Shown here: positions 22,812 to 30,313 of the stretch, piece after piece
How positions within the stretch are numbered: position 1 is the first letter of the stretch
Layout: every line of letters starts with the position of its first letter
Origin: Anastatus disparis
Taxonomy: Eukaryota; Arthropoda; Insecta; Hymenoptera; Eupelmidae
Direction: 5' to 3'
Length of the DNA: 64,000 nt
Assembly (NCBI GenBank): GCA_017163975.1
Contig: JAFFSR010000251.1
Location: forward strand, 5,828,001 to 5,892,000
Made by a program: the position numbers and the translations under genes
The notes under the pieces: model-generated
Database searches by the model: none
The model's input: only the letters and a program-made list of their open reading frames with translations
What the model was told of the DNA's origin: nothing

Positions 22812-23440
22812 TACTAAAGATTACCCAATGGATATGAACATAATAAACATATACATAAGATAAATACAGAAAATGTTGTTTGAGGAGATTAATTCTGAGA
22901 AGTTAGCTATTTTTATATGATTTTTAAGCAATAAATAGAACGTCTAAGTAACTTCATGAATATAATTTATTACATAATAAATATTTTTGATCATTAAAAC
23001 TATCATTATTTCAAATTCATAAATTTTTTTTTGTACGTAATTCAAATGAAATTTTTAAAATTCTTTGAACAAATAATCTTACAATTTATATATTATATTT
23101 GATCTTGCTTCAATGTTCACACAATTGTCAACTAATTTATTAATTTATGCCAGCATAAATATCTAAAGGATATATTTAATATTATTGAATGGTGATATTA
23201 AAAAAGCTTTAATTTTGTAAAACTAAGTTTTTCTTTTTACGTTAGCTGCAATTCTCAACCTATATGTATAGAGATATCATTTATTATAGCTGAGTATAAT
23301 TAGGCAGAGTTTGCTAGAGGCAAAATTTAACTATAGAGTTTTACAAATTGTGCTTCTCGGACTCCTAACAGAAACTTCGCAGTACGCCTTAAGCTTTTTC
23401 TGAATTACTCACTTTTCTCTCTATCTTCTTTTTACTATAG
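22812..23440. other. AT-rich spacer between the two minisatellite blocks
   Basis: No ORF, inverted repeat or conserved motif recognised. It is part of the stretch where a typical Polinton would carry polymerase coding sequence. Confidence 0.5.
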
Positions 23441-23840
23441 TGTCGATGAAAGTCGATGAAAGTTGATGAAAGTCGATGAGAGTCGATGAGAGTCGATGAA
23501 AGTCGATGATAATCGATGAGAGTCGATGAAAGTCGATGAGAGTCGATGAAAGTCGATGATAATCGATGAAAGTCGATAAAAGTCGATAAAAGTCGATGAT
23601 AATCGATGAAAGTCGATGAAAAGTCGATGAAAGTCGATGAAAGTCGATGAAAGTCGATGAAAGTCGATGATAATCGATGAAAGTCGATGAAAAGTCGATG
23701 AAAAGTCGATGAAAAGTCGACGAGAGTTGATAAACATTCGATCAAATTCGATAAAGATTCGATCAAAATTCGATCAAGTTCGAGAAACATTCGATCAAAC
23801 TTCATAAAAAATTCGATTAAATTCGATAATATTTCGATCA
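23441..23840. repeat. 10-bp minisatellite block 2 (GTCGATGAAA/GTCGATGATAATC)
   Basis: About 30 units of GTCGATGAAA, GTCGATGAGA and GATAATCGATGA, degrading after about 23,735 into ATTCGATCAAA-type units. Because 10 is not a multiple of 3, all minus frames read as repeats of the type FIDFHRLSST; the two ORFs here are artefacts. Confidence 0.88.
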
Positions 23841-24019
23841 AATTCAATATTCAACTACCTTCACATAACTCTTTGATGATGGATAGATTTCTGACATGTT
23901 GTTCAACTTTGTCGACTAAAGTTAGCAATTAAATTTATAGATGTTTTAATAGAATTGTATGATTTCTCGAAAACTTATTTAAATGTTGGATAAATTTAGT
24001 CTTGATAATGTATAATGTA

Positions 24020-24110
24020 GTAAGGGGTTCACAAGGGCCGATTCTCGGTTGTACCTCACAGGTAGAGTGCATTAGTTAGGACTCTCATCGCTTCCTAAAA
24101 CAAAAAAATT
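24020..24110 (+). repeat. copy 1 of a three-copy repeat in the Polinton left half
   Basis: GTAAGGGGTTCACAAGGGCC…GGTTGTACCTCACAG matches 39 of 42 bases in inverse orientation at 24,646-24,687, with weaker homology through the CTCTCATCGCTTCC stretch. A shorter direct copy lies at 25,290-25,345. This copy sits just beyond the stop of the RING remnant. Confidence 0.65.
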
Positions 24111-24126
24111 TTTTTGTTTGAGATTC

Positions 24127-24395
24127 TTAAGATATAAATACTCTTAACTTAATGTTTCTTGTACAGGTTATGCATTGTTTAACATTACTGGCATATTGAT
24201 AGCAACAATGTCCACACGGTAAAATGCTATCTCTATTCCTTTATCATAGCAAACATTACATTTACTATGTAAAAAATCATCTGCAGGAATATCAGTGGGT
24301 ATATTTTGGAGGTAGCGACAGCGACTATTCCATTTTTCGGGAAAGTCCCAGAGTCAGTTGAAGTACTTTGAATTATAGTTCCCATTCTTATCTAC
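24127..24395 (-). pseudogene. broken RING-finger gene, IAP-like C terminus
   Basis: Minus-strand fragments of a C3HC4 RING. A first Cys pair CNVC (24,249-24,260) is followed by DKGIEIAF, then in another frame by LPCGHCC (24,202-24,222), CITC (24,163-24,174) and a short tail RNIKLRVFIS before a TAA at 24,127-24,129. The spacing and the hydrophobic C terminus after the last Cys pair are those of IAP-type E3 ligase RINGs. At least two frameshifts are needed: one in the T-run at the centre of the RING, one upstream near 24,330. RING proteins act as ubiquitin ligases; IAP relatives in large DNA viruses block cell death. No BIR domain is visible. Confidence 0.6.
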
Positions 24396-24408
24396 TTAAT
24401 TGAATACC

Positions 24409-24645
24409 CTATAGCTTATTATACTTTATATCTTTATATGGCATTTGCGATTCATATTTTTCATAGTACTCTTTCCATGTTGTTTTCTCATCCTTCACCT
24501 TTTTTTATTAGGTGGAAGAAGAGGAGTGTACTCTGAACAATTTTGAGTGGTATGACTTGGAGTCTGTACCACGATTAAATGAATGTGAATCACGATGTGT
24601 TTGCTTTTTATCGGAAGTGATGGGAGCCCCAACCTTTGCTCCCAT
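24409..24645 (-). pseudogene. broken paralogue of the 70-aa Gly2 protein
   Basis: Three reading-frame segments on the minus strand together match the 70-aa protein at 32,324-32,536. There is a start MGAKVGAP at 24,645, then NCSEYTPLL in a second frame (identical to the 70-aa protein over these nine residues), then TTWKEYYEKYE and a terminus IKYNKL-stop (compare NWKEYVDEKY and IKYKKL-stop). Two apparent frameshifts lie in A-runs. The gene is thus duplicated to the opposite half of the Polinton and decayed. Confidence 0.6.
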
Positions 24646-24687
24646 CTGTGAGGTACAACCAAGAATCGCCACTTGTGAACCCCTTAC
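24600..24687 (-). repeat. copy 2 (inverted) of the three-copy repeat
   Basis: Reverse complement of copy 1 at 24,020; it spans the start codon region of the broken Gly2-protein paralogue, so part of the repeat may be its 5' end. Confidence 0.6.
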
Positions 24688-24738
24688 TCCGAGAAGTGCA
24701 CCCATGACTAGTATACCTCTCCGTTAACTTCCAAGCAC

Positions 24739-25167
24739 TTAAGCCAATGAGAACTCGAGACCTTTTCCTTTATCATCATCTAAATACTTCACAAACAACT
24801 TAAAATTTTTAATGTCCTCTTGTAACTCGAAGTAAAACTCCTTATTCTCCTGTAAGGCTCTGCATGCGCGAGATGGAATAAAAATGCGTGATCTAAAGTT
24901 GCCATCAATCTAAACTTATCCTTACATTTAACTGGTCTAAACTCACTCACATAATAAGTCTGATCTTTCTTCAAGGGGAATATATTCCCAATGGCACGAT
25001 GGACGCGTCCACGAGCTGCCTCGTTGAATTTATCAAGATCCATATTTCTCTGATAAAGAATTCTAAGTTTACTTAGCAGAGTCTGATGAATGAATGACTC
25101 GAGCTGGTTCGGGAGTTCTCTTAAGTAGCGGTTAATCTGTGGCTACTGCGTAGATCTCCCCCTCCAT
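24739..25167 (-). pseudogene. frameshifted small Polinton protein (GRVHRAIGNIFPLKKDQTY type)
   Basis: The open part (start 25,043) contains NEAARGRVHRAIGNIFPLKK, a motif I associate with a small conserved protein of insect Polintons of unknown function, possibly nucleic-acid binding. It then goes out of frame at a T-run near 24,876-24,880. The shifted frame continues with IPSRACRAL and an acidic-basic stretch to a TAA at 24,739-24,741. Upstream, an in-frame extension without Met (INRYLRELPNQLESFIHQ) and another short frame from an ATG at 25,167 suggest a second frameshift near 25,135. Both breaks could be real decay or base-calling errors. Confidence 0.6.
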
Positions 25168-25289
25168 AGGCTGAAATAAAACAAAACAAAAAATTGAAGA
25201 GAAAGTTCATGGAGGGGAAAACGAGTCATGGGTTAGTCCTATATAGTGAATTTGTTCATTATATAAGGCTAACAAATGATGATTTCATT

Positions 25290-25345
25290 GGTTGTTCCTC
25301 ACAGGTATAGGAGAAGGTGGGGGCTCATACCACTTTCTCTTTATT
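25290..25345 (+). repeat. copy 3 of the three-copy repeat
   Basis: GGTTGTTCCTCACAGGTATAGG…GGTGGGGGCTCATACCACTTTC resembles copies 1 and 2 and ends just before the integrase stop. It overlaps no coding sequence. Confidence 0.45.
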
Positions 25346-25350
25346 TATTT

Positions 25351-26268
25351 TTAAACATCAAACTTATTAATCCAGGTATTGTGAGAAGCATCAAAACCAA
25401 GCCATTTTACATAAACTTGATTACCTCGTTTTTTCAAAACTTTCTCGACAAGATACACATCTGGATACATTGCTTTTTGAAGTTCCTGCTCGTAGAAGCC
25501 ACCAGTGATCGGCTGATCGCGATAATCTTTAAGATGATAAGTCACTGGATTTGTTGCTGCCACTTTAGCTATTGTAAATATCTCTGTAGACCAGTTGGGT
25601 GTATATCCCTTCTCAAATAACTGTTTCACGTTACTAACCCTAACTTTATCATCAACTTTGAACTTTGGCTTTTTAGTTGGAATAATTTTTTTATTAAAAC
25701 GTTTGAGAACTTCTGCTTCGTTAGTAGCTGTAACTTCGTTGGGTCTCATACCGATAGTTCGATGTTTTTTATCATTGTAAGCTATTATTAGCTTAGGTAA
25801 AATATCAAGCCATTTATAGTTTCCACGTAAACTAAACTCTACCCACATCTTATTTTTCAGTGTACGATTGAAACGTTCACAAATGGATGCTTTGAGATTG
25901 CTGTACGTAGAGTATAGATTAATTTTATATCTTTCCATAAGACTTTGAAAATTCGTATTATAGAACTCTTTGCCTTTATCTGTTTGTAAATTCTTTGGTA
26001 CTCGACCTTTACGTAAAATAGATTTCATAGCATCAGCGACATCTTGTCCAGTTTTTCGTTTAACAGGAACTGCCCACGCATACTTTGAAAATACATCTAT
26101 TACGGTAAGCATATATTTAAATCCTTTATTCTCTTTAGAATAAGGTTGCATTTCTACTAGATCCGCTTGCCATGTCTCGTCAAAACCTCGCACATCGAAC
26201 TTTCGACGTGGATAATTACGACGCGCTGGCTTGTGAAGCTCTTCTACTACTCTTTGACGTTGTTCCAT
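25351..26268 (-). CDS. Polinton integrase with C-terminal chromodomain
   Basis: 305 aa, intact. Retroviral-type DDE integrase that inserts the element and makes the 6-bp target duplication. Catalytic residues: D36 (WQADLVEM), D97 (LQTDKGKEF) and E131 (ASICERFNRTLK), with 33 residues between D97 and E131. The C-terminal ~35 residues (YLVEKVLKKRGNQVYVKWLG…NTW) are a chromodomain, common in Polinton integrases and thought to guide insertion. No obvious HHCC zinc domain precedes the core, so the N terminus is short. The start at 26,268 overlaps the upstream gene by 53 nt; its promoter would lie inside that gene. Confidence 0.93.
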   Translation of the reverse strand: MEQRQRVVEELHKPARRNYPRRKFDVRGFDETWQADLVEMQPYSKENKGFKYMLTVIDVFSKYAWAVPVKRKTGQDVADAMKSILRKGRVPKNLQTDKGKEFYNTNFQSLMERYKINLYSTYSNLKASICERFNRTLKNKMWVEFSLRGNYKWLDILPKLIIAYNDKKHRTIGMRPNEVTATNEAEVLKRFNKKIIPTKKPKFKVDDKVRVSNVKQLFEKGYTPNWSTEIFTIAKVAATNPVTYHLKDYRDQPITGGFYEQELQKAMYPDVYLVEKVLKKRGNQVYVKWLGFDASHNTWINKFDV

Positions 26269-26653
26269 CGATGGTTATCGATTGACTGTTTTGCACTAGC
26301 AGTGATAATGCTTCTTTTATAGTCTCGATTTCCGTCTGACTTTTTGCAAATTTCTTATCGAGTTCATCTCTATACATCTCTACAATTTTATCTAGGTTAT
26401 TAAGATCACTTCTCAAACTAGATATTGAATCTAATAATCTTTGAACTTCTAAACGTACAAAACGTTGTAAAGTATCTAAATTTACAGCCTCATTGAGTTG
26501 ATTAGGTGATGCGAGATTACAAAGTCTCTTATTCTCCAAGTCATACTGACCATCAGATGTGATTTTATATCCAACACCTGGAGGACCACGACCGCCCTCG
26601 CTTCGTTTAAGATTACGTCCGAATACGTCGACACTCATCTTGATAATGTTCAA
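26216..26653 (-). CDS. Polinton fibre-like coiled-coil protein
   Basis: 145 aa. The N terminus has the Gly-rich motif GGRGPPGVGYKITSDGQYDL followed by ENKRLCNLASPNQLNEAVNL. This recalls the 'N-L-x-x-P-x-x-x-x-x-A-V' hinge seen in trimeric viral tail and fibre proteins. Residues ~70-125 form a heptad-patterned coiled coil and the tail is Ser-rich. I recognise it as a small protein that recurs next to the integrase in insect Polintons. A fibre or vertex role is inference. A TATA box (26,672-26,682) overlaps the upstream gene's stop. The first Met is used; MSVDVFGR five residues later is an alternative start. Confidence 0.7.
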   Translation of the reverse strand: MNIIKMSVDVFGRNLKRSEGGRGPPGVGYKITSDGQYDLENKRLCNLASPNQLNEAVNLDTLQRFVRLEVQRLLDSISSLRSDLNNLDKIVEMYRDELDKKFAKSQTEIETIKEALSLLVQNSQSITIDGTTSKSSRRASQASAS

Positions 26654-26668
26654 GTATTCACTTGTGTC

Positions 26669-27574
26669 TCAGTATATATAGCCAGCTTCTCGCAGTTCTT
26701 CGATGATTGAATGAATCTCGTTTGTATGACTATGGTTTCCAGCTTCTCTCTCAGCTATAAGTAATCGTAATCGATCGACAAGTTCATTAGGATCGTCCCA
26801 ATAAACGTAATCCATCAATAGATCCCTCCTAGCAACTTTGTACCGAGGTAATAGTCCACCACCATGTTTAAACATAGGAGCAATGATGTTATCAAATTTC
26901 TTACTTCTGTGAGCACGAATCTGTTCATCGCTTCTGTAACGTCTCTTGTGAGCACTAGTAGCTTCAAGAATCTGTCGATAGTTTTGCATATCACTTGAGC
27001 TAAAGTTTTTCTGATTAGGCTGTTTTGCTAGTATCAACTCTAGCAAACCATCAGTTCTAGGATATTTCACATTTTTAACTTTTACATAACTATCTTCAAA
27101 GTAAATAGGTGAGTCGCCTATTAGGTATTTGTTACCCTCTTTACGAACACCATAAATTTTATCCAAATCCTGGGTCTTATTTTTCACGAGATTGTGAATA
27201 TACTTGTTATCATCCGTTCCGCTATTTTCATCACTGAGAGCTGATTCAAATTCTGTATCCGTATGCGGACGAACAGTTTCATTCAAAGATGGTTCATCAT
27301 AAGACTCATCAATACTGTCATTGTTTACACTCATAGCATCAGTAGCTTGTTCCTTGGTTTCGATATTTCGAGATTTTTTAGATGTCTCAACAAGTTTTTG
27401 TAAAGGATCGACTATTGGTCTGAAAGTTTCTCCAATTGCTTTCTCGAAATTATCCTTTCCATATTTCAATAGATTGTATTTACGCTTAACTGCATTTCTC
27501 GCTTTGATAAGTTGATGCAGTATATCTTTTCTCCGGCGAATGTCGGCCATGTTGTCGATTCGACGTTCGATCAT
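26669..27574 (-). CDS. Polinton DUF8207-like protein
   Basis: 301 aa, intact. The N-terminal ~75 residues are basic and coiled-coil-like (RRKDILHQLIKARNAVKRKY…). An acidic linker (~80-125) follows. The central part contains GDSPIYFEDSYVKVKNVKYP and LLELILAKQPNQKNFSSSDM. The C terminus reads DYVYWDDPNELVDRLRLL…IIEELREAGYIY, the module I associate with DUF8207-type proteins widespread in insect Polintons. Its function is unknown. The same C-terminal module ends the FLYWCH protein at 21,532-22,542. A TATA box at 27,602-27,615 lies inside the 3' end of the ATPase gene. A second Met (MADIRRR) 8 codons in is an alternative start. Confidence 0.78.
   Translation of the reverse strand: MIERRIDNMADIRRRKDILHQLIKARNAVKRKYNLLKYGKDNFEKAIGETFRPIVDPLQKLVETSKKSRNIETKEQATDAMSVNNDSIDESYDEPSLNETVRPHTDTEFESALSDENSGTDDNKYIHNLVKNKTQDLDKIYGVRKEGNKYLIGDSPIYFEDSYVKVKNVKYPRTDGLLELILAKQPNQKNFSSSDMQNYRQILEATSAHKRRYRSDEQIRAHRSKKFDNIIAPMFKHGGGLLPRYKVARRDLLMDYVYWDDPNELVDRLRLLIAEREAGNHSHTNEIHSIIEELREAGYIY
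26672..26682 (-). promoter_or_regulatory. TATA box over the stop region of the DUF8207-like gene
   Basis: The minus strand reads GCTATATATAC: the codons for the terminal Gly-Tyr-Ile-Tyr form the TATA box of the next gene (start at 26,653). Confidence 0.55.
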
Positions 27575-27591
27575 GGAATGATATGATTGAA

Positions 27592-28317
27592 CTAAGAGTG
27601 TGCTATATTTATAGCAAAACAGTCGAAGCCCTTTCTATACCTGCCAGCATTGATTGAACTATCTTTTTCAATCATCAAGAAACCATACTTATCATCTGTC
27701 CAACATCGTGAACATAGGCTTTTAAATTGTGCATATGTCATGTCCGAATTTACGTGATCATCGTACAGATGTCTTAAGTTGACATCATCTTGTCGGAAAA
27801 TTATTAATAAATTTACATTGTCTCTTACAAGATGTTTCGGTACATGAGCATAAGATTGACAGAGATAGAAACAGTCGACGTTCTTATGTCTCCCCATACA
27901 GAAAAATGCTCTTACATTGTCCTGTTTCTCACAAGCTATGTCGTCGAATACCATTATGGAATTAAGTAAGGCGTCGTCAGGTGATACTACTGATTCGTGT
28001 TCGCTGAATGGAAAATATTGTATACCGTCTATCGGTTCGAGGAGCTCCTTCAAATACTTATACTTTGGTTGATTTAGAGACTTCGAGTAGACATATACGT
28101 TCTCGAATCTTAGTCCATTAGGATGAGTAATCATTGCTAGTAGGCTATTAGTTTTACCGCAGTTAGATGGCCCGCAAAATATGGCTCGAATACTATCCGG
28201 AAGTAAGTCTTCATGCCTCTTTGTCTTTTTTTCCTGCTCGACTATCGTGTCAAAATTTACGATTGGAAGTTTAACCGGATGTTCTTTGAAATTCATGTTG
28301 ATGCAATTAGATCTCAA
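27592..28317 (-). CDS. Polinton genome-packaging ATPase (FtsK/HerA type)
   Basis: 241 aa, intact. P-loop ATPase expected to pump element DNA into the capsid. Walker A GPSNCGKT at 49-56 and Walker B IMVFDD at 121-126 are both complete. The following FYLCQSY segment matches the sensor/arginine-side region of the Polinton/adenovirus-relative ATPase family. Size matches the family. The gene is divergent from the protease fusion gene across a 77-bp promoter region. The first Met is used; the later Met in NMNFKEHP is possible. Confidence 0.93.
   Translation of the reverse strand: MRSNCINMNFKEHPVKLPIVNFDTIVEQEKKTKRHEDLLPDSIRAIFCGPSNCGKTNSLLAMITHPNGLRFENVYVYSKSLNQPKYKYLKELLEPIDGIQYFPFSEHESVVSPDDALLNSIMVFDDIACEKQDNVRAFFCMGRHKNVDCFYLCQSYAHVPKHLVRDNVNLLIIFRQDDVNLRHLYDDHVNSDMTYAQFKSLCSRCWTDDKYGFLMIEKDSSINAGRYRKGFDCFAINIAHS
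27602..27615 (-). promoter_or_regulatory. TATA box of the DUF8207-like gene
   Basis: GCTATAAATATAGC (minus strand, itself palindromic) lies about 30-40 bases before the start at 27,574 and within the last codons of the ATPase gene. Confidence 0.6.
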
Positions 28318-28394
28318 ACAAGAGTGATCGATTTAGTATAAATAGAGGCCTTATATACCCTCACAAGCATCAGTCTTCATTTAACCTTCATAGG
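28318..28394. promoter_or_regulatory. divergent promoter between ATPase and protease genes
   Basis: A plus-strand TATAAATAG (28,337-28,345) is followed 33-35 bases later by an arthropod initiator TCAGT (28,370-28,374). A minus-strand TATATAAGG (28,349-28,357) faces the ATPase gene. The two TATA boxes are only 3 bases apart, so assembly of one pre-initiation complex may exclude the other. Confidence 0.7.
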
Positions 28395-29579
28395 GTGATG
28401 ATCGTACATTATAAACAGCGACAACGTGGTCGAGGTTTTCTCAATAAAGTCATCAACAGTCTTCCATTCGAACTTCATATTCCAGGATATCAGTACTGCG
28501 GACCAGGTACGAAATTAGCTAAACGACTGGCTCGAGGTGACCCGGGAATCAATCTTCTTGACAAGGCTTGTAAAGAGCACGATATAGCTTATTCGCAAAA
28601 CCGCGAGAATATGGAGGCAAGAAACACTGCAGACAATGTGTTGGCAGAGAAAGCTTGGCAGCGAGTGAAATCAAAGGACGCATCAATAGGAGAGAAAGCA
28701 GCTGCTTTTGCTGTTAGTAAAGCAATGAAACTAAAATCTAGATTCGGCAAGGGTATGAGAAAGAAGAAGGGAGCAGCCATTACATTCAATAATGTAGTGA
28801 AAGCTGCCTCGAAATCAATAGTTCCCAGCAAATGTGCTCGTAAAGTTATTTTATCAGCATTGAAAGGTGCACGTAGTGCCGTTAGAGCGGCAGGTGGTAA
28901 GGAAAACGTTAAGATTCCACGCAAACTACCAATTCCAAAGAAAGTTGGAGGATTTTTACCATTTCTCATACCGTTATTTGCCGGTTTGAGTGCAGTTGGT
29001 GGTATTGCAGGCGGTGCTGCTGGTATAGCTAAGGCAGTCAACGATTCTAAATCGGCCAATTCACAATTGGAGGAGATTAAGAGACATAATAAGAAAATGG
29101 AAGAAATAGCTCTCGGTAAAGGGGTTTATTTACAGCCAAGTAAGAGTGGACTCGGGCTTCGTCTTAAGCCTTACCATGGTAAAGGTTTAAAAAAAAACAA
29201 GATCAACGAAGTAAGGTTACCCGATAGAGCTCTTACTGACGCTGACATCATAAAGTATGCAAGAATTTTAAAAATTCCAAACTTCCGAGGAGTTTTTATG
29301 CGAAATGCATTACCAAAGAGTGGTCCTCGTTATCGTGAATCAGCCATCGTTAATCTCGATGATGCAGATGGACCAGGAACTCATTGGGTAGCTTATCGGA
29401 AACGAGGAAATAGCGTAGTCTACTTCGATAGTTTTGGAGATCTTCAGCCACCTTTAGATTTAATGTTGTACTTGAGTGTCGATGAAATCAAGTACAACCC
29501 TCAAAGATATCAAGACTTCGATACATTCAACTGCGGTCATCTTTGTCTAAAATTCTTAAGTAGAGCTCTTAGTATATAA
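28395..29579 (+). CDS. PLA2-like domain fused to adenain-like cysteine protease
   Basis: 394 aa, intact. Residues ~30-65 carry a phospholipase A2-like signature: calcium loop YCGPGT (34-39) and the helix CKEHDIAY with the catalytic-type pair H62-D63, as in parvovirus VP1 and some Polinton proteins. The middle is Lys/Ala-rich with a hydrophobic Gly/Ala segment (~185-215, GGFLPFLIPLFAGLSAVGGI) that could insert into membranes. Residues ~280-394 are a C48/adenain-type protease with H330 (GTHW), D345 (YFDSFG) and C380 (FNCGHLC). By family knowledge the protease matures capsids and PLA2-like domains aid endosome escape. Whether the parts are cleaved apart is not visible. The antisense ORF at 28,589-29,059 is a shadow. 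Confidence 0.88.
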   Translation: MMIVHYKQRQRGRGFLNKVINSLPFELHIPGYQYCGPGTKLAKRLARGDPGINLLDKACKEHDIAYSQNRENMEARNTADNVLAEKAWQRVKSKDASIGEKAAAFAVSKAMKLKSRFGKGMRKKKGAAITFNNVVKAASKSIVPSKCARKVILSALKGARSAVRAAGGKENVKIPRKLPIPKKVGGFLPFLIPLFAGLSAVGGIAGGAAGIAKAVNDSKSANSQLEEIKRHNKKMEEIALGKGVYLQPSKSGLGLRLKPYHGKGLKKNKINEVRLPDRALTDADIIKYARILKIPNFRGVFMRNALPKSGPRYRESAIVNLDDADGPGTHWVAYRKRGNSVVYFDSFGDLQPPLDLMLYLSVDEIKYNPQRYQDFDTFNCGHLCLKFLSRALSI

Positions 29580-29580
29580 A
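29573..29580 (+). promoter_or_regulatory. TATA box overlapping the protease stop codon
   Basis: TATATAAA contains the last Ile codon and TAA stop of the protease gene and precedes the minor capsid start by about 50 bases, with ACAGTCATC near 29,617. Confidence 0.55.
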
Positions 29581-29626
29581 GACATCGGTGTGTGAATATT
29601 AACTTATTATAAGTTTAACAGTCATC

Positions 29627-30313
29627 ATGGAAGAATCGTTGACGTTAAGTCTTTCGGATACATCATCCGTACTTGTGGCACAATATTTTCCACCTATTGA
29701 ACTTTCTCCCGATAAAAATTATGTTCTTGGTTTAGTTGCTTTCATGACCTTCAATTCAATACCTAATATTGATGAGGGTAGCAATCTATTCCATGTTGGT
29801 AAAGAAGAAATTACTTTACCAACAGGTAGTTACGAGATCGAGGACATAGAGAATTATCTTAGCAAGACGCTCGCGAGCAAAAATATCTCAATCAATATAA
29901 AACCTAACAATAATACTCTTCGCAGTGAAATCAAATGCAATCGTCCTATTGATTTCCGATCGAAAAATTCCATAGGACCTCTATTAGGATTCGCTAAACG
30001 TCTTCTAGAAGCAGACGTCACTCACAGTTCGGATTTACCAGTAGCCATCTTGAAGGTCAACGCTCTACGAATAGAATGTGACATCACCTGCGGTGGGTAT
30101 ATAAACGGTCAGCGAGTGCATACGATACACGAGTTCTTCCCAGCAGTACCGCCAGGATATAAGATCATCGAAGTTCCTTCACCGGTCATTTACCTTCCGA
30201 TCGTCGTCAAGAGCATAGATCACATTCAAGTGCGCATAGTCGATCAAGACGGACAACTTGTTAATTTTCGAGGAGAAATTATTAGCATCAGATTACATCT
30301 TAAACAAGCGTAA
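29627..30313 (+). CDS. Polinton minor capsid (penton-like) protein
   Basis: 228 aa, intact. It matches the Polinton minor capsid type I know from insect elements: opening SLSDTSSVLVAQYFPPIELS, central YEIEDIENYL, and a beta-rich C-terminal half ending LVNFRGEIISIRLHLKQA. Expected to be a single jelly-roll forming capsid vertices. Its stop codon overlaps the start of the 52-aa ORF in a TAATG arrangement. Confidence 0.8.
   Translation: MEESLTLSLSDTSSVLVAQYFPPIELSPDKNYVLGLVAFMTFNSIPNIDEGSNLFHVGKEEITLPTGSYEIEDIENYLSKTLASKNISINIKPNNNTLRSEIKCNRPIDFRSKNSIGPLLGFAKRLLEADVTHSSDLPVAILKVNALRIECDITCGGYINGQRVHTIHEFFPAVPPGYKIIEVPSPVIYLPIVVKSIDHIQVRIVDQDGQLVNFRGEIISIRLHLKQA

Noticed and set aside
23389..23847. 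152-aa and 100-aa minus-strand ORFs rich in FIDFHRLSST
   Set aside because: A 10-bp repeat without stops is open in all minus frames; a repeat artefact.
24508..24727. Plus-strand 71-aa ORF and minus-strand 65-aa ORF
   Set aside because: The plus ORF is antisense to the broken Gly2-protein paralogue; the minus ORF includes only part of it and an upstream Met inside a repeat.
28589..29059. 156-aa ORF antisense to the PLA2/protease gene
   Set aside because: Ala/Leu/Phe-rich mirror of a Lys/Ala-rich coding region; the plus-strand frame has recognisable catalytic motifs.
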